A stretch of DNA of 64,000 nucleotides from Microbacterium natoriense. Lineage in GTDB: Bacteria; Actinomycetota; Actinomycetes; Actinomycetales; Microbacteriaceae. Position numbers and translations under genes: made by a program. The stretch's first letter is position 1; each line of letters opens with the position of its first letter. The stretch covers positions 1,178,001 to 1,242,000 of the forward strand of contig NZ_JAUSXV010000001.1 in the NCBI RefSeq assembly GCF_030816295.1, written 5' to 3'. Positions 1 through 7,169 of the stretch are shown piece after piece. The notes beneath the pieces were generated by a model. The model worked only from the letters and a program-made list of their open reading frames with translations, was not told the origin of the DNA and made no database searches.

Positions 1-1417
1 ATGACAGGTCGCTGCGTCCGGAGACCTGCCAGAGGCCGGTGATGCCGGGTTTGATGTACAGGCGGCGGAACACGGTTCCGTCGTAGGCCGTGACCTCGCT
101 GGGCAGGGGCGGACGGGGACCGACCACGCTCATGTCGCCCGTCAGCACGTTCCAGAACTGCGGCAGCTCGTCGAGCGAGAGCTTGCGCAGGATCCTTCCG
201 ACACGCGTGACCCGGGGGTCGTCCTTCATCTTGAACAGGAGTCCGGCGCCCTCGTTCTGCGCCTTGAGTGCAGACAGCTGCTGCTCGGCATCCGTCTTCA
301 TGGAGCGGAACTTCACCATCTTGAACGTGCGACCGTCGCGGCCGACCCGCTCCTGGAAGAAGAACAGCGGGCCCGGCGAGTCGAGCTTCACGAACAGAGC
401 GATGAACGGCGTCGCCAGGGCGATCGGGATCAGCGCGATCGTCGCCACGACGACGTCGAGAGCCCGCTTGAGCACGTGACGACCGCCTTCGTAAGTCGGA
501 ATCTGCACCTGGATCAGGGGCAGGCCCTCGACCGGGGCGAAGGAGATCCGGGGACCCGCGACGTCGGTCAGGCGGCTGGAGAGCACGAGCTCGGATGCCG
601 TGCCCTCCAGCTGCCAGCTCAGCTTCTTGATGAACTCCGGATCGCCGTCGGGCCGGCTCGCCACGATGATCGTGTCGGCCCCCCGCTCGGCGGCGATCGC
701 GGCGACCGTGTTGACGTTGCCCAGCACGGGGAAGTGCGTGCCGTCGATCTCGACGTCACGGGCGTTCCCGTCGAGGAGCGTGGCGCCGACGACCTGGTAG
801 CCCGAGGCGCCGATCGGGTGCAGCGTGCGGACCACGTACTCGACGTCATCGCGGTTGCCGACGACGAGCGTGCGCGACGTGAATCGACCGTGCACGCGCT
901 GCGCACCCAGCCAGTTGCGCCACGCCCACCGCGTGATCAGCAGCGCGAGCAGGCCGACGGGCATGCCGACGAGCAGCACGAGCTGCAGATGCTGCCAGTC
1001 GAGCAGCACCCCGATCATCGCGGTCGCCCCGAATGCGAGACCGCTGGCGTGCGCGACGCTGCGGTACTCGGCGGCACTGGCGCGGAACAGCGCTGCATCC
1101 CGGGTGTGCAGCGCACTGAGCGTCAGATACCAGAGCGCACCCAGCAGGATGCCGTCGCGCAGGGCCTCTTCCCCTGCCGCGCCGACGACCATCTGGATCG
1201 CTGCGGTGACACCGACCGCGAACAGGATGACGACAGCATCCGTGACCCGCAGTCGCATCCGGTAGCGGCGCTCCCACTGGCGGCGCCGCTCGAGAGTGGC
1301 GGACACGCGCGGCGCGATGGCCGGGCGAGGTGCCACCCTGGTGACCCGTGGTGCAGAGACCGGCAGGAAGACCGAGCCCGTGCGTGCGATGCTGACAGCA
1401 TCTTCGACGGAGGTCAT
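1..1417 (-). CDS. Polyprenyl glycosylphosphotransferase (sugar transferase), C-terminus cut by window edge
   Basis: Membrane enzyme that moves a sugar-1-phosphate onto undecaprenyl phosphate to start exopolysaccharide or cell-wall glycan synthesis. The 472 visible codons contain an N-terminal block of hydrophobic helices (about residues 50-160), a central Rossmann-like segment with LVVGNRDDVEYVVR, then the catalytic bacterial sugar-transferase domain opening with KRALDVVVATIAL and continuing through GPLFFFQERVGRDG and FKMVKFRSM, with PRVTRVGRILRKLSLDELPQ and SVVGPRPPLPSEV further on. The family usually ends 15-25 residues after the last visible one. The ATG is preceded by a weak GAGG. The sugar transferred cannot be read. 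Upstream lie three CTGGGGA copies (transcript sense) that may be regulatory. Confidence 0.93.
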   Translation of the reverse strand, partial: MTSVEDAVSIARTGSVFLPVSAPRVTRVAPRPAIAPRVSATLERRRQWERRYRMRLRVTDAVVILFAVGVTAAIQMVVGAAGEEALRDGILLGALWYLTLSALHTRDAALFRASAAEYRSVAHASGLAFGATAMIGVLLDWQHLQLVLLVGMPVGLLALLITRWAWRNWLGAQRVHGRFTSRTLVVGNRDDVEYVVRTLHPIGASGYQVVGATLLDGNARDVEIDGTHFPVLGNVNTVAAIAAERGADTIIVASRPDGDPEFIKKLSWQLEGTASELVLSSRLTDVAGPRISFAPVEGLPLIQVQIPTYEGGRHVLKRALDVVVATIALIPIALATPFIALFVKLDSPGPLFFFQERVGRDGRTFKMVKFRSMKTDAEQQLSALKAQNEGAGLLFKMKDDPRVTRVGRILRKLSLDELPQFWNVLTGDMSVVGPRPPLPSEVTAYDGTVFRRLYIKPGITGLWQVSGRSDLS

Positions 1418-1736
1418 GCCGACGCCTCACAGGCCGTCAATGTACGCAGAAATCCCCAGTGCGACATAGTGTTCCCCAGATTTGTTCCCCAGACCGAGAG
1501 CCCCACGCTCACGGCGTTCTGCCTGCAACCCGACCCCTCGGGTCCTGCTGAGTTATTCGTGACCCCACGTCACAACTCGCCGTCGCCGTCCCACACGGCG
1601 GGGCTTGCAGCAGGAACTGCAGACCTGATCACCATATCCCATACGGCGGGTGAACGGAAGGTTACTCACGCATATGGATGAATTGATATTCCAGAACACC
1701 GCGGGTGTCTGACCCTGCGGTCGCTATCCTGACCCG
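1418..1736. promoter_or_regulatory. Divergent intergenic region with two sets of short direct repeats
   Basis: The 319 bases between the sugar transferase and ltrA-like starts hold no convincing gene. On the + strand TCCCCAG occurs at 1453-1459, 1473-1479 and 1486-1492, so a transcript of the sugar transferase would carry three CUGGGGA sites 36-76 nt before its start codon. A second repeat, TCCCAYACGGCGGG, occurs at 1589-1602 and 1637-1650. GTGAC/GTCAC form a short palindrome at 1559-1573. Function is unknown; the first set matches the loops of the predicted RNA at 3664. Confidence 0.5.
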
Positions 1737-2924
1737 GTGACCGCCACTTCCACGACCCGCTTCCATCTCAGCCGGATGAACCCGCGCGACCCTGCGCAGC
1801 CTCACCGCGCAGCCAGCACGCTCGAGCTCTTCTTCGATCTGGTGTTCGTGGTGGCCGTGAGCGCCGCGTCCGCGCAGCTGCACCACGCGCTCAGCCACGG
1901 CGAGTTCGTGCACGGCATCACGTCGTACGGGATGCTGTTCTTCGCGATCTGGTGGGCCTGGATGAACTTCACCTGGTTCGCGACCTCGTTCGACACCGAC
2001 GACTGGCTCTACCGCGTCACCACGATCGTCCAGATGGGCGGCGTGCTCGTGCTCGCGGCCGGCGTTCCGCAGGCGTTCGAGGGGAACTTCACGGTTCCCG
2101 TCATCGGCTACATCGTGATGCGCTTCGCGATGATCGCCCAGTGGCTGCGTGCGACACGTGCGGCCGACGGCCCGCTCCGGTCTGCGACCGTCCGCTACGC
2201 GCTCGGGATCGGGGCGGCTCAGGTCCTCTGGATCCTCTTCCTCCTCGTCCCCAGCGGTCCCGTGCAGCTCGTGCTCTTCGTCGTCTTCGCCCTCATCGAG
2301 ATCGCCGTGCCCGTCTTCGCCGAATACCGGCACCAGACGCCGTGGCATCCGCACCACATCACCGAGAGGTACGGTCTGTTCACGCTCATCGTGCTCGGTG
2401 AGAGCCTGCTCGCCTCGGCGAACGCGATCATCGAAGCGATCGATGATGCCGAGTCGCTCGCTCCGCTGGTGTGGATCTCGGTGCTGACGCTCGTGGTGAC
2501 CGCATCCCTGTGGTGGATCTACTTCTGGCCGCCGCACCACCGCGCGATCACGAGCTTCCGCAGATCGCTGCGCTACGGCTACACCCACTTCTTCGTCTTC
2601 GCCGCGGCCGCGGCGTTCTCCGCCGGCATCGAAGTCCAGCTCGACATGCTGACGCATGTGAGCCACATCAGCCCGGTCGCCGCCTCGTTGACGGTCTCGC
2701 TGCCCATCGCGATCTTCCTGCTCGGCATCTGGTGGATCGCCATCCGCGACAACGCCGACCGCATCGTGAACGTCGTGGTGCCGCTCGGCGCCGCGCTGGT
2801 CCTGCTCGACGCGTTCATCCCCACGTCGATCGCCATCACGGCCTTCGTGATGGTCGGCATCGTGGTCGTGCTGGTCGTGCGGCCGCCCATCGGCGAGGAC
2901 GCAGACGTCACCCGATCCGAGTAG
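1737..2924 (+). CDS. LtrA-like (low temperature requirement A) membrane protein
   Basis: Integral membrane protein of the bacterial LtrA family, whose biochemical role is not known. The 395 residues hold the family signature STLELFFDLVFVVAVSAAS near residue 30, the central TERYGLFTLIVLGESLLA, and about ten hydrophobic helices. The GTG start is supported by a TATCCT hexamer at 1725-1730, which places transcription start on the GTG itself (leaderless). An ATG at codon 14 is a less likely alternative. The gene converges on the TetR gene with a 14-base gap. A second LtrA-type gene lies at 54478-55689. Confidence 0.9.
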   Translation: MTATSTTRFHLSRMNPRDPAQPHRAASTLELFFDLVFVVAVSAASAQLHHALSHGEFVHGITSYGMLFFAIWWAWMNFTWFATSFDTDDWLYRVTTIVQMGGVLVLAAGVPQAFEGNFTVPVIGYIVMRFAMIAQWLRATRAADGPLRSATVRYALGIGAAQVLWILFLLVPSGPVQLVLFVVFALIEIAVPVFAEYRHQTPWHPHHITERYGLFTLIVLGESLLASANAIIEAIDDAESLAPLVWISVLTLVVTASLWWIYFWPPHHRAITSFRRSLRYGYTHFFVFAAAAAFSAGIEVQLDMLTHVSHISPVAASLTVSLPIAIFLLGIWWIAIRDNADRIVNVVVPLGAALVLLDAFIPTSIAITAFVMVGIVVVLVVRPPIGEDADVTRSE

Positions 2925-2938
2925 GCCGAATCCTGCCG

Positions 2939-3553
2939 TCAGGCCGACGCGAGGATGAGACCCTCGCACTCGCGACGCAGACGGTCGATCGCATCGACGT
3001 CGCCGCGGATGAAGCGGATCAGGGCGTGCTGGAACATCCCGTCGACGAGGGCGTAGGCGAACGGAGGCGTGAGTGCGATCGTGCGGCCGACCAGCTCGGC
3101 GTGCCGCGTGAGGATCGCCCACACCATCTCCTCGAGCACTCCGTCGATGCGCACGATCGTGTCGCCGAAGCCGGTCTCGAACAGAGCCTGGTTGCGCAGG
3201 TCGTACCAGAGCCGGTGCATCGACGCCTCGTCTCGCAGCGTCCTCGTCATCTCCTCGGAGACGCGGACGGCGAGCTCTTCGCCGCTTTGAGAGGTGGCGA
3301 CGATCCCGTCGTACCGCCGGGCGCATTCGGACTTGAACAGCCAGACGGCCTCAGCGATCAGGTCGTCCTTGTCGGTGAAGTAGTAGTGCAGCGAGCCGTG
3401 CGACAGCGCGGAGTGCTTGGCGATGTCGCGCAGGCCGGTGTGGGCGAAACCGCGCTCGGCGATGGTGGCACTGGCTGAAAGGGCGAGCATCCGCCGACGC
3501 TGCGCGAACTTGTCGACGCTGCCGCGCACCGCTCGCTCGCCGGCTGTCGTCAT
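2939..3553 (-). CDS. TetR/AcrR family transcriptional regulator
   Basis: Ligand-responsive DNA-binding repressor. The helix-turn-helix is at about residues 25-65 (GFAHTGLRDIAKHSALSHGSLHYYFTDKDDL), followed by a helical ligand-binding domain that gives no hint of the ligand. The frame is open further upstream, but the ATG at 3553 gives the normal family length (204 aa) and N-terminal spacing. The region in front holds a TTGGACA/TGTCCAA inverted repeat at 3606-3643 that could be its operator and overlaps the predicted promoter of the RNA at 3664, so regulation of that RNA is a reasonable guess. Confidence 0.9.
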   Translation of the reverse strand: MTTAGERAVRGSVDKFAQRRRMLALSASATIAERGFAHTGLRDIAKHSALSHGSLHYYFTDKDDLIAEAVWLFKSECARRYDGIVATSQSGEELAVRVSEEMTRTLRDEASMHRLWYDLRNQALFETGFGDTIVRIDGVLEEMVWAILTRHAELVGRTIALTPPFAYALVDGMFQHALIRFIRGDVDAIDRLRRECEGLILASA

Positions 3554-3605
3554 GTTCGCGCCCCCGTACTGAAATATCGGTTCAGTCGCGATCCTAGCCG
3601 CCACC

Positions 3606-3643
3606 TTGGACAGTCGTACAGACTTTTCTTGACAAGTGTCCAA
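3606..3643. promoter_or_regulatory. Inverted repeat, candidate operator upstream of the TetR gene
   Basis: Perfect 7-base arms TTGGACA (3606-3612) and TGTCCAA (3637-3643) are separated by 24 bases. The site lies about 50 bases before the tetR start and covers the -35 element of the rightward promoter at 3629. The long spacer is unusual for one TetR dimer, so it may be two half-operators or chance. Confidence 0.4.
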
Positions 3644-3657
3644 AATACTGGTGCAAT
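3629..3657 (+). promoter_or_regulatory. Sigma70-type promoter for the predicted small RNA
   Basis: A perfect TTGACA at 3629-3634 is followed after 17 bases by TGCAAT at 3652-3657 (4 of 6 consensus positions). Seven bases on, the expected start point (3664) is the first base of the outer stem of the RNA structure. No credible protein start lies in the next 200 bases. Confidence 0.55.
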
Positions 3658-3663
3658 CTACGT

Positions 3664-3820
3664 GTAGGTCGAGAGCTCGGGTCCCCAGTTCGAGAATGCC
3701 GACCTACGCGCTTCGTTCGCGATCCCCAGTCGCGAACCCAGCAGCACGGCCGCGCATCGATCGCGAGGCCGCAGCAGGACAGAGAAGAGCGGATGCTCCG
3801 GCATCCGCTCTTCTCTGTGC
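3664..3820 (+). ncRNA. Predicted small RNA with two UCCCCAG hairpin loops and terminal hairpin
   Basis: Three elements follow one promoter. Hairpin 1: outer stem GTAGGTCG (3664-3671) with CGACCTAC (3700-3707), inner stem CTCGGG (3676-3681) with TTCGAG (3689-3694, two G-U pairs), loop TCCCCAG (3682-3688). Hairpin 2: GTTCGCGA (3715-3722) and TCGCGAAC (3730-3737), perfect 8 bp, with the same 7-base loop TCCCCAG (3723-3729). Hairpin 3: perfect 18-bp stem, arms 3779-3796 and 3801-3818, loop TCCG, consistent with an intrinsic terminator lacking a T-tract. The plan resembles the actinobacterial 6C RNA (two C-rich loops), but with four rather than six or more Cs. The alternative is an untranslated leader of the dioxygenase at 3922. 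Confidence 0.6.
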
Positions 3821-3921
3821 CTCGGCTTCATAGAAAGCGCATCGAGGAGCCAAAGCCCTCTGAGGGGCAACTCCGTGAGCATGGCAGCAGAACCAGCCGT
3901 TCTCTCGAGAGGAGCCAGATC

Positions 3922-4869
3922 ATGAGCCGCGTTCCGGAACCGACCCAGACCCCTGAGGGCCCCGCCTACGAGGGCCGCCTGCTGGACCATCCGCATGAAG
4001 AGGTGGTCGACCAGGGCGCCCCCTTCGACATCCGCACGCTGCTCACCCGACGCGGGGTGCTCGGTCTCGCCGGCATCGGCGTCGGCGCGGTCGTCCTCGC
4101 CGCGTGCGCCCCGACGGACCCGACCTCGGGAGCCGGCGCCACAGCATCCACAGCAGCGGGTGGGGAGATCCCGGATGAGACCGCCGGCCCCTATCCGGGC
4201 GACGGATCGAACGGGCCCGACGTGCTCGAGGACTCCGGGATCATCCGCAGCGACATCACCACGTCCATCGACGGCTCGGCGACAGCTGACGGCGTACCGC
4301 TGATCTTCGAGTTCCAGGTGCTCGACATGGCGAACGAGGATGCACCGTTCGAGGGCGTCGCGGTGTACGCCTGGCACTGCAGCGCGCAGGGGGAGTACTC
4401 GATGTACTCGGCAGGTCTGGAGGACGTCACGTACCTGCGAGGTGTGCAGGTGGCGGATGCCCAGGGCAAGGTCTCGTTCACCTCGGTCTTCCCCGGGTGC
4501 TACTCGGGGCGCTGGCCCCACATCCACTTCGAGGTCTACCCCGACGTGGACTCCCTCAGCGACTCGGCGAACGCGATCGCGACCTCGCAGATGGCGATGC
4601 CGGAACCGGCCAGCGCCGAGGTGTACGCCGGGTCGGCCTACGCGGGCTCTGCGCAGAACCTCGCTCAGGTCACGCTCGCGAGCGACAGCGTCTTCGGCGA
4701 CGACTCGGGCGCGACACAGCTCGCGACGATCACGGGTGACGCGAGCAGCGGCTACAAGGCGACCCTCGTCGTACGCGTCGACACGAGTACCGCCTCGGGT
4801 GCAGGGTCGGCGCCCGGCAGTGGCGGCCAGGGCGGGCCCGCAGGCAGCAGCCGACCGCCGGCCGGGTGA
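3922..4869 (+). CDS. Exported intradiol ring-cleavage dioxygenase-like lipoprotein
   Basis: Non-haem Fe(III) enzyme of the protocatechuate/catechol dioxygenase superfamily, predicted outside the cytoplasmic membrane. Residues 42-62 form a Tat-type signal (TRRGVLGLAG) ending in lipobox LAAC, lipidated Cys62. All four expected iron ligands can be placed: Tyr159 (GEYSM), Tyr194 (GCYSGR), His200 and His202 (PHIHFEV). ETAGPYPGDG is the family's N-terminal motif. A Gly/Ser/Pro-rich tail ends the 315-residue protein. SD GAGAGGAG precedes the ATG. No aromatic-degradation gene is adjacent, so the substrate is unknown. Extracellular members of this family are common in actinomycetes and mostly uncharacterised. 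Confidence 0.9.
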   Translation: MSRVPEPTQTPEGPAYEGRLLDHPHEEVVDQGAPFDIRTLLTRRGVLGLAGIGVGAVVLAACAPTDPTSGAGATASTAAGGEIPDETAGPYPGDGSNGPDVLEDSGIIRSDITTSIDGSATADGVPLIFEFQVLDMANEDAPFEGVAVYAWHCSAQGEYSMYSAGLEDVTYLRGVQVADAQGKVSFTSVFPGCYSGRWPHIHFEVYPDVDSLSDSANAIATSQMAMPEPASAEVYAGSAYAGSAQNLAQVTLASDSVFGDDSGATQLATITGDASSGYKATLVVRVDTSTASGAGSAPGSGGQGGPAGSSRPPAG

Positions 4870-4898
4870 ACGCCCGCGACCACCGCAGAATCGCGATG

Positions 4899-4927
4899 TT
4901 GGCTGAACGTGGGTGATCTGTTAGAGT
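4899..4927 (+). promoter_or_regulatory. Predicted promoter of the small-protein gene at 5075
   Basis: TTGGCT (4899-4904), 17-base spacer, TAGAGT (4922-4927). The start point would be near 4934, leaving an untranslated leader of about 140 bases that contains the hairpin at 5022-5049. Confidence 0.45.
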
Positions 4928-5014
4928 TGGGGTGCAGCGTGTGTGCCTAGCCCTCTCGGCCGCCCACGTCGCCACTGATCAGGGCCATTCCGGACCGCGT
5001 GCATCGACGCGCGC

Positions 5015-5049
5015 GGCATCCGCCCTCGGTCTCACATCTTGCGAGGCGC
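5015..5049 (+). promoter_or_regulatory. 5' leader hairpin, copy 1
   Basis: GGCATCC (5015-5021) is followed by GCCCTCG (5022-5028) and, after a ~13-base loop, CGAGG-C-GC (5042-5049), giving a stem with one irregular position. The same layout recurs at 5460-5492 before the desaturase. Stem bases differ in a compensatory way (CTCG/CGAG here, CTTG/CAAG there). Confidence 0.4.
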
Positions 5050-5074
5050 ACCGACGTGCGCCCGCCACACAGCA

Positions 5075-5371
5075 ATGAGCACCACCATGAGCATGACCAC
5101 CATCCCCCCGTCCGACCCGTTGTCCTGGAAGCAGGCCGATGTGGACGTGCACGTCGCGACCCGCGACGGCGAGTTCGCCGGCTTCGTGGAATTCGACGGC
5201 ACCGTCCACCTCGTGCGCGACCAGCGCGGCGCCGACCTCGGGTCGTTCGAGACCCTCGACGACGCGCGCATCGCGCTCGAAGACGCCCAGGAGGAGCGGC
5301 GTCGTCCGCTCCCGTTTCCGTTGACGCTTCCGCGTGCCCTGCGGCGTCGTCCGCGGCGCGTGCGCGCCTGA
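5075..5371 (+). CDS. Small conserved-type hypothetical protein
   Basis: I do not recognise the 98-residue product. It has a soluble core (DVDVHVATRDGEFAGFVEFDGTVHLVRDQRG) that looks like a small beta-sheet domain, an acidic helix (DDARIALEDAQEE) and a strongly basic Arg/Pro tail (RRRPRRVRA), which may bind nucleic acid or phospholipid heads. Start choice is uncertain: ATGs at 5075, 5087 and 5093 are in frame, none with a clear SD. Real-gene evidence is third-position GC bias, a promoter at 4899 and a leader hairpin shared with the downstream desaturase, which suggests joint control. Confidence 0.6.
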   Translation: MSTTMSMTTIPPSDPLSWKQADVDVHVATRDGEFAGFVEFDGTVHLVRDQRGADLGSFETLDDARIALEDAQEERRRPLPFPLTLPRALRRRPRRVRA

Positions 5372-5459
5372 CGATCCGGGCCCACCTGGCAGAGCCCTGG
5401 CAGTGCTGTTCGTATGCCTTGCGGCGCATGTGCCCCGGGCTACCCTGAGGTAAGCGAAC

Positions 5460-5492
5460 GGCATCCGCCCTTGGCTTCCACAGCTCAAGGGC
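5460..5492 (+). promoter_or_regulatory. 5' leader hairpin, copy 2, upstream of the desaturase
   Basis: GGCATCC (5460-5466) leads into a perfect 7-bp stem GCCCTTG (5467-5473) / CAAGGGC (5486-5492) with a 12-base loop. The desaturase SD AGGAG is 11 bases downstream (5504-5508). It resembles the copy at 5015. A role in temperature-dependent translation of the desaturase is only a guess. Confidence 0.45.
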
Positions 5493-5514
5493 TCCCGATC
5501 GACAGGAGAACATC

Positions 5515-6630
5515 ATCTCCATCACACAGGTCGATAAGACCGCCGCAACTCTCGGGCCGGTGCGCCAGACGTACTCCGGCAACGCCGACTTCCCGCCTAT
5601 GGCGCAGGCCTACAAGCAGGTCTCGCAGGTCGTCAAGGAGACCGGGCTGCTGCAGCGCGCCGGCTGGTTCTACGCCGTCGTCGGCGCTGGCATCGTCCTC
5701 GCGCTCGGCGGAGCCATCACGGGCTTCATCCTCCTCGGCGACAGCTGGTTCCAGCTGCTGATCGCCGGGGCTCTCGGCATCATCTTCACGCAGATCGCCT
5801 TCCTCTCCCATGAGGCCGCGCATCGGCAGATCCTCAGCTCGGGCCCCGCGAACTTCCGTCTCGCCCGCATCCTCGCCGGCAGCATCGGCATGAGCTACTC
5901 CTGGTGGGACTCCAAGCACACCAAGCACCACGGCAACCCGAATCAGGTCGGCAAGGATCCCGACATCCAGGTCGACACGATCTCGTTCCTCGAGACGGAT
6001 GCCGCGCAGTCGCGCGGCCTGATCCGGCTGATCACCCGCAAGCAGGGGTGGCTGTTCTTCCCGCTGCTCACGCTCGAGGGTCTCAACCTGCACTACATCG
6101 GGCTGAAGCACCTGATGACCAAGAAGAACGTGAAGGGTCGCTGGATCGAGCTCGGCATCATCGCCGTGCGCTTCGCGATCATCCTGATCCCCGTCTTCAT
6201 GATGCTGCCGCTCGGAATGGCGTTCGCGTTCATGGGCGTGCAGCTCGCCGTCTTCGGCGTCTACATGGGAGCGTCGTTCGCCCCGAACCACAAGGGCATG
6301 CCGATCATCGATCCGAACGCCCGCCTCGACTTCTTCTCGAAGCAGGTCCGCACCTCGCGCAACATCCGCGGCGGCTGGTGGGCGACGACGCTCATGGGCG
6401 GCCTCAACTACCAGGTCGAGCATCACCTGTTCCCGAGCATGCCTCGCCCGCACCTCGCGAAGGCACGCGAGATCGTGCGCGACTACTGCGCGGCGAATGA
6501 CGTGCCGTACACCGAGACGAGTCTCGGCCGTTCGTACGCCATCGTGATCGCGTACCTCAACCGCGTGGGTCTCGCCGCAGGCGCCGATCCTTTCGACTGC
6601 CCCGCAGTGGCGCAGTTCGGTCGCGCATAA
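5515..6630 (+). CDS. Membrane fatty-acid desaturase (acyl-lipid/acyl-CoA type)
   Basis: Di-iron membrane enzyme that puts a double bond into membrane acyl chains. Numbered from the first in-frame GTG (5560), the three histidine boxes are HEAAH at 84-88, HTKHH at 120-124 and QVEHH at 285-289, with paired hydrophobic segments between. Start problem: the SD AGGAG at 5504-5508 is not followed by ATG, GTG or TTG. The reading frame after it runs ATC-ATC-TCC-ATC-ACA, so an AUC start at 5515 (product beginning SITQVDKTAATLG) fits SD spacing, while GTG 5560 has no SD. The gene ends at a terminator at 6647. The leader hairpin at 5460 may regulate it. Confidence 0.88.
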   Translation: MSITQVDKTAATLGPVRQTYSGNADFPPMAQAYKQVSQVVKETGLLQRAGWFYAVVGAGIVLALGGAITGFILLGDSWFQLLIAGALGIIFTQIAFLSHEAAHRQILSSGPANFRLARILAGSIGMSYSWWDSKHTKHHGNPNQVGKDPDIQVDTISFLETDAAQSRGLIRLITRKQGWLFFPLLTLEGLNLHYIGLKHLMTKKNVKGRWIELGIIAVRFAIILIPVFMMLPLGMAFAFMGVQLAVFGVYMGASFAPNHKGMPIIDPNARLDFFSKQVRTSRNIRGGWWATTLMGGLNYQVEHHLFPSMPRPHLAKAREIVRDYCAANDVPYTETSLGRSYAIVIAYLNRVGLAAGADPFDCPAVAQFGRA

Positions 6631-6646
6631 CAGCTTCAGACAGCAG

Positions 6647-6680
6647 GGGCGCAGGCGGTTCACACCGCTTGCGCCCTTTC
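6647..6680 (+). terminator. Intrinsic terminator after the desaturase
   Basis: 12-bp stem GGGCGCAGGCGG (6647-6658) / CCGCTTGCGCCC (6665-6676) with one G-U pair, six-base loop, followed by TTTC. Confidence 0.8.
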
Positions 6681-6702
6681 TCTGTGCGCTGTGGCTTGCG
6701 CG

Positions 6703-6728
6703 TAGTAACTTAAGGACTTAAGTTACTA
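6703..6728. promoter_or_regulatory. MarR operator overlapping the marR start
   Basis: Perfect 12-bp arms TAGTAACTTAAG and CTTAAGTTACTA separated by GA, ending three bases before the marR ATG at 6732. The AT-rich palindrome in a GC-rich genome is typical of MarR-family autoregulation. It also covers the only plausible -10 region of the marR/DUF998 pair. Confidence 0.8.
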
Positions 6729-6731
6729 AGT

Positions 6732-7169
6732 ATGGATCTCGCATACGAACTGCATGACCTGGTCCGCACACTCGACCGTGCGGCGGAGCGGATGCTTCGC
6801 CCAGAGGGGCTCAGCTACAGCCGCTATGTCGCGCTCGTCATCGTGTGCGAGCACCCCGGACTCACCGGGCGCGATCTCGCCCGCGGCCTCGGGGTCAGCG
6901 AGCCGGCGGCCAGCGGACTGATCAAAGCGCTGCTTCGCGACGATCTCATCGAGAACTCGGCGGGCCCGGGTGACGGCAACATGCGCCGGCTTCACGCCAC
7001 CGTCGCCGGTCATGACAAGCAGCAGCAGTGCGCAGAGCTGCTGGGCGACTCGCTCGATCGCAATGCGCGCGCCATCGGCGTCGACCCGGCGCAGCTCGCG
7101 CTCACGATACGGACCCTGCACGACGAAGTCCGCATCGTCCGCACCGACATCTCGGAGGAACCATCATGA
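6732..7169 (+). CDS. MarR family transcriptional regulator
   Basis: Winged-helix repressor of 145 residues. The recognition region is around residues 50-75 (TGRDLARGLGVSEPAASGLIKALLRDDLI), followed by the wing and a C-terminal dimer helix. The perfect palindrome immediately before the start strongly suggests autoregulation. Its stop overlaps the ATG of the DUF998 membrane protein (ATGA at 7166-7169), so the two are translationally coupled and the membrane protein is the likely regulated partner. The inducing ligand is not evident. Confidence 0.93.
   Translation: MDLAYELHDLVRTLDRAAERMLRPEGLSYSRYVALVIVCEHPGLTGRDLARGLGVSEPAASGLIKALLRDDLIENSAGPGDGNMRRLHATVAGHDKQQQCAELLGDSLDRNARAIGVDPAQLALTIRTLHDEVRIVRTDISEEPS

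Noticed and set aside
476..1681. 401-codon open frame on the + strand
   Set aside because: Antisense to the sugar transferase; composition is Arg/Asp/His-rich as expected of a shadow frame in GC-rich DNA.
3636..3833. 65-codon ORF over the predicted small RNA
   Set aside because: Arg/Ser/Ala-rich without SD; it crosses three RNA stems and the terminator, so structure explains the sequence better.
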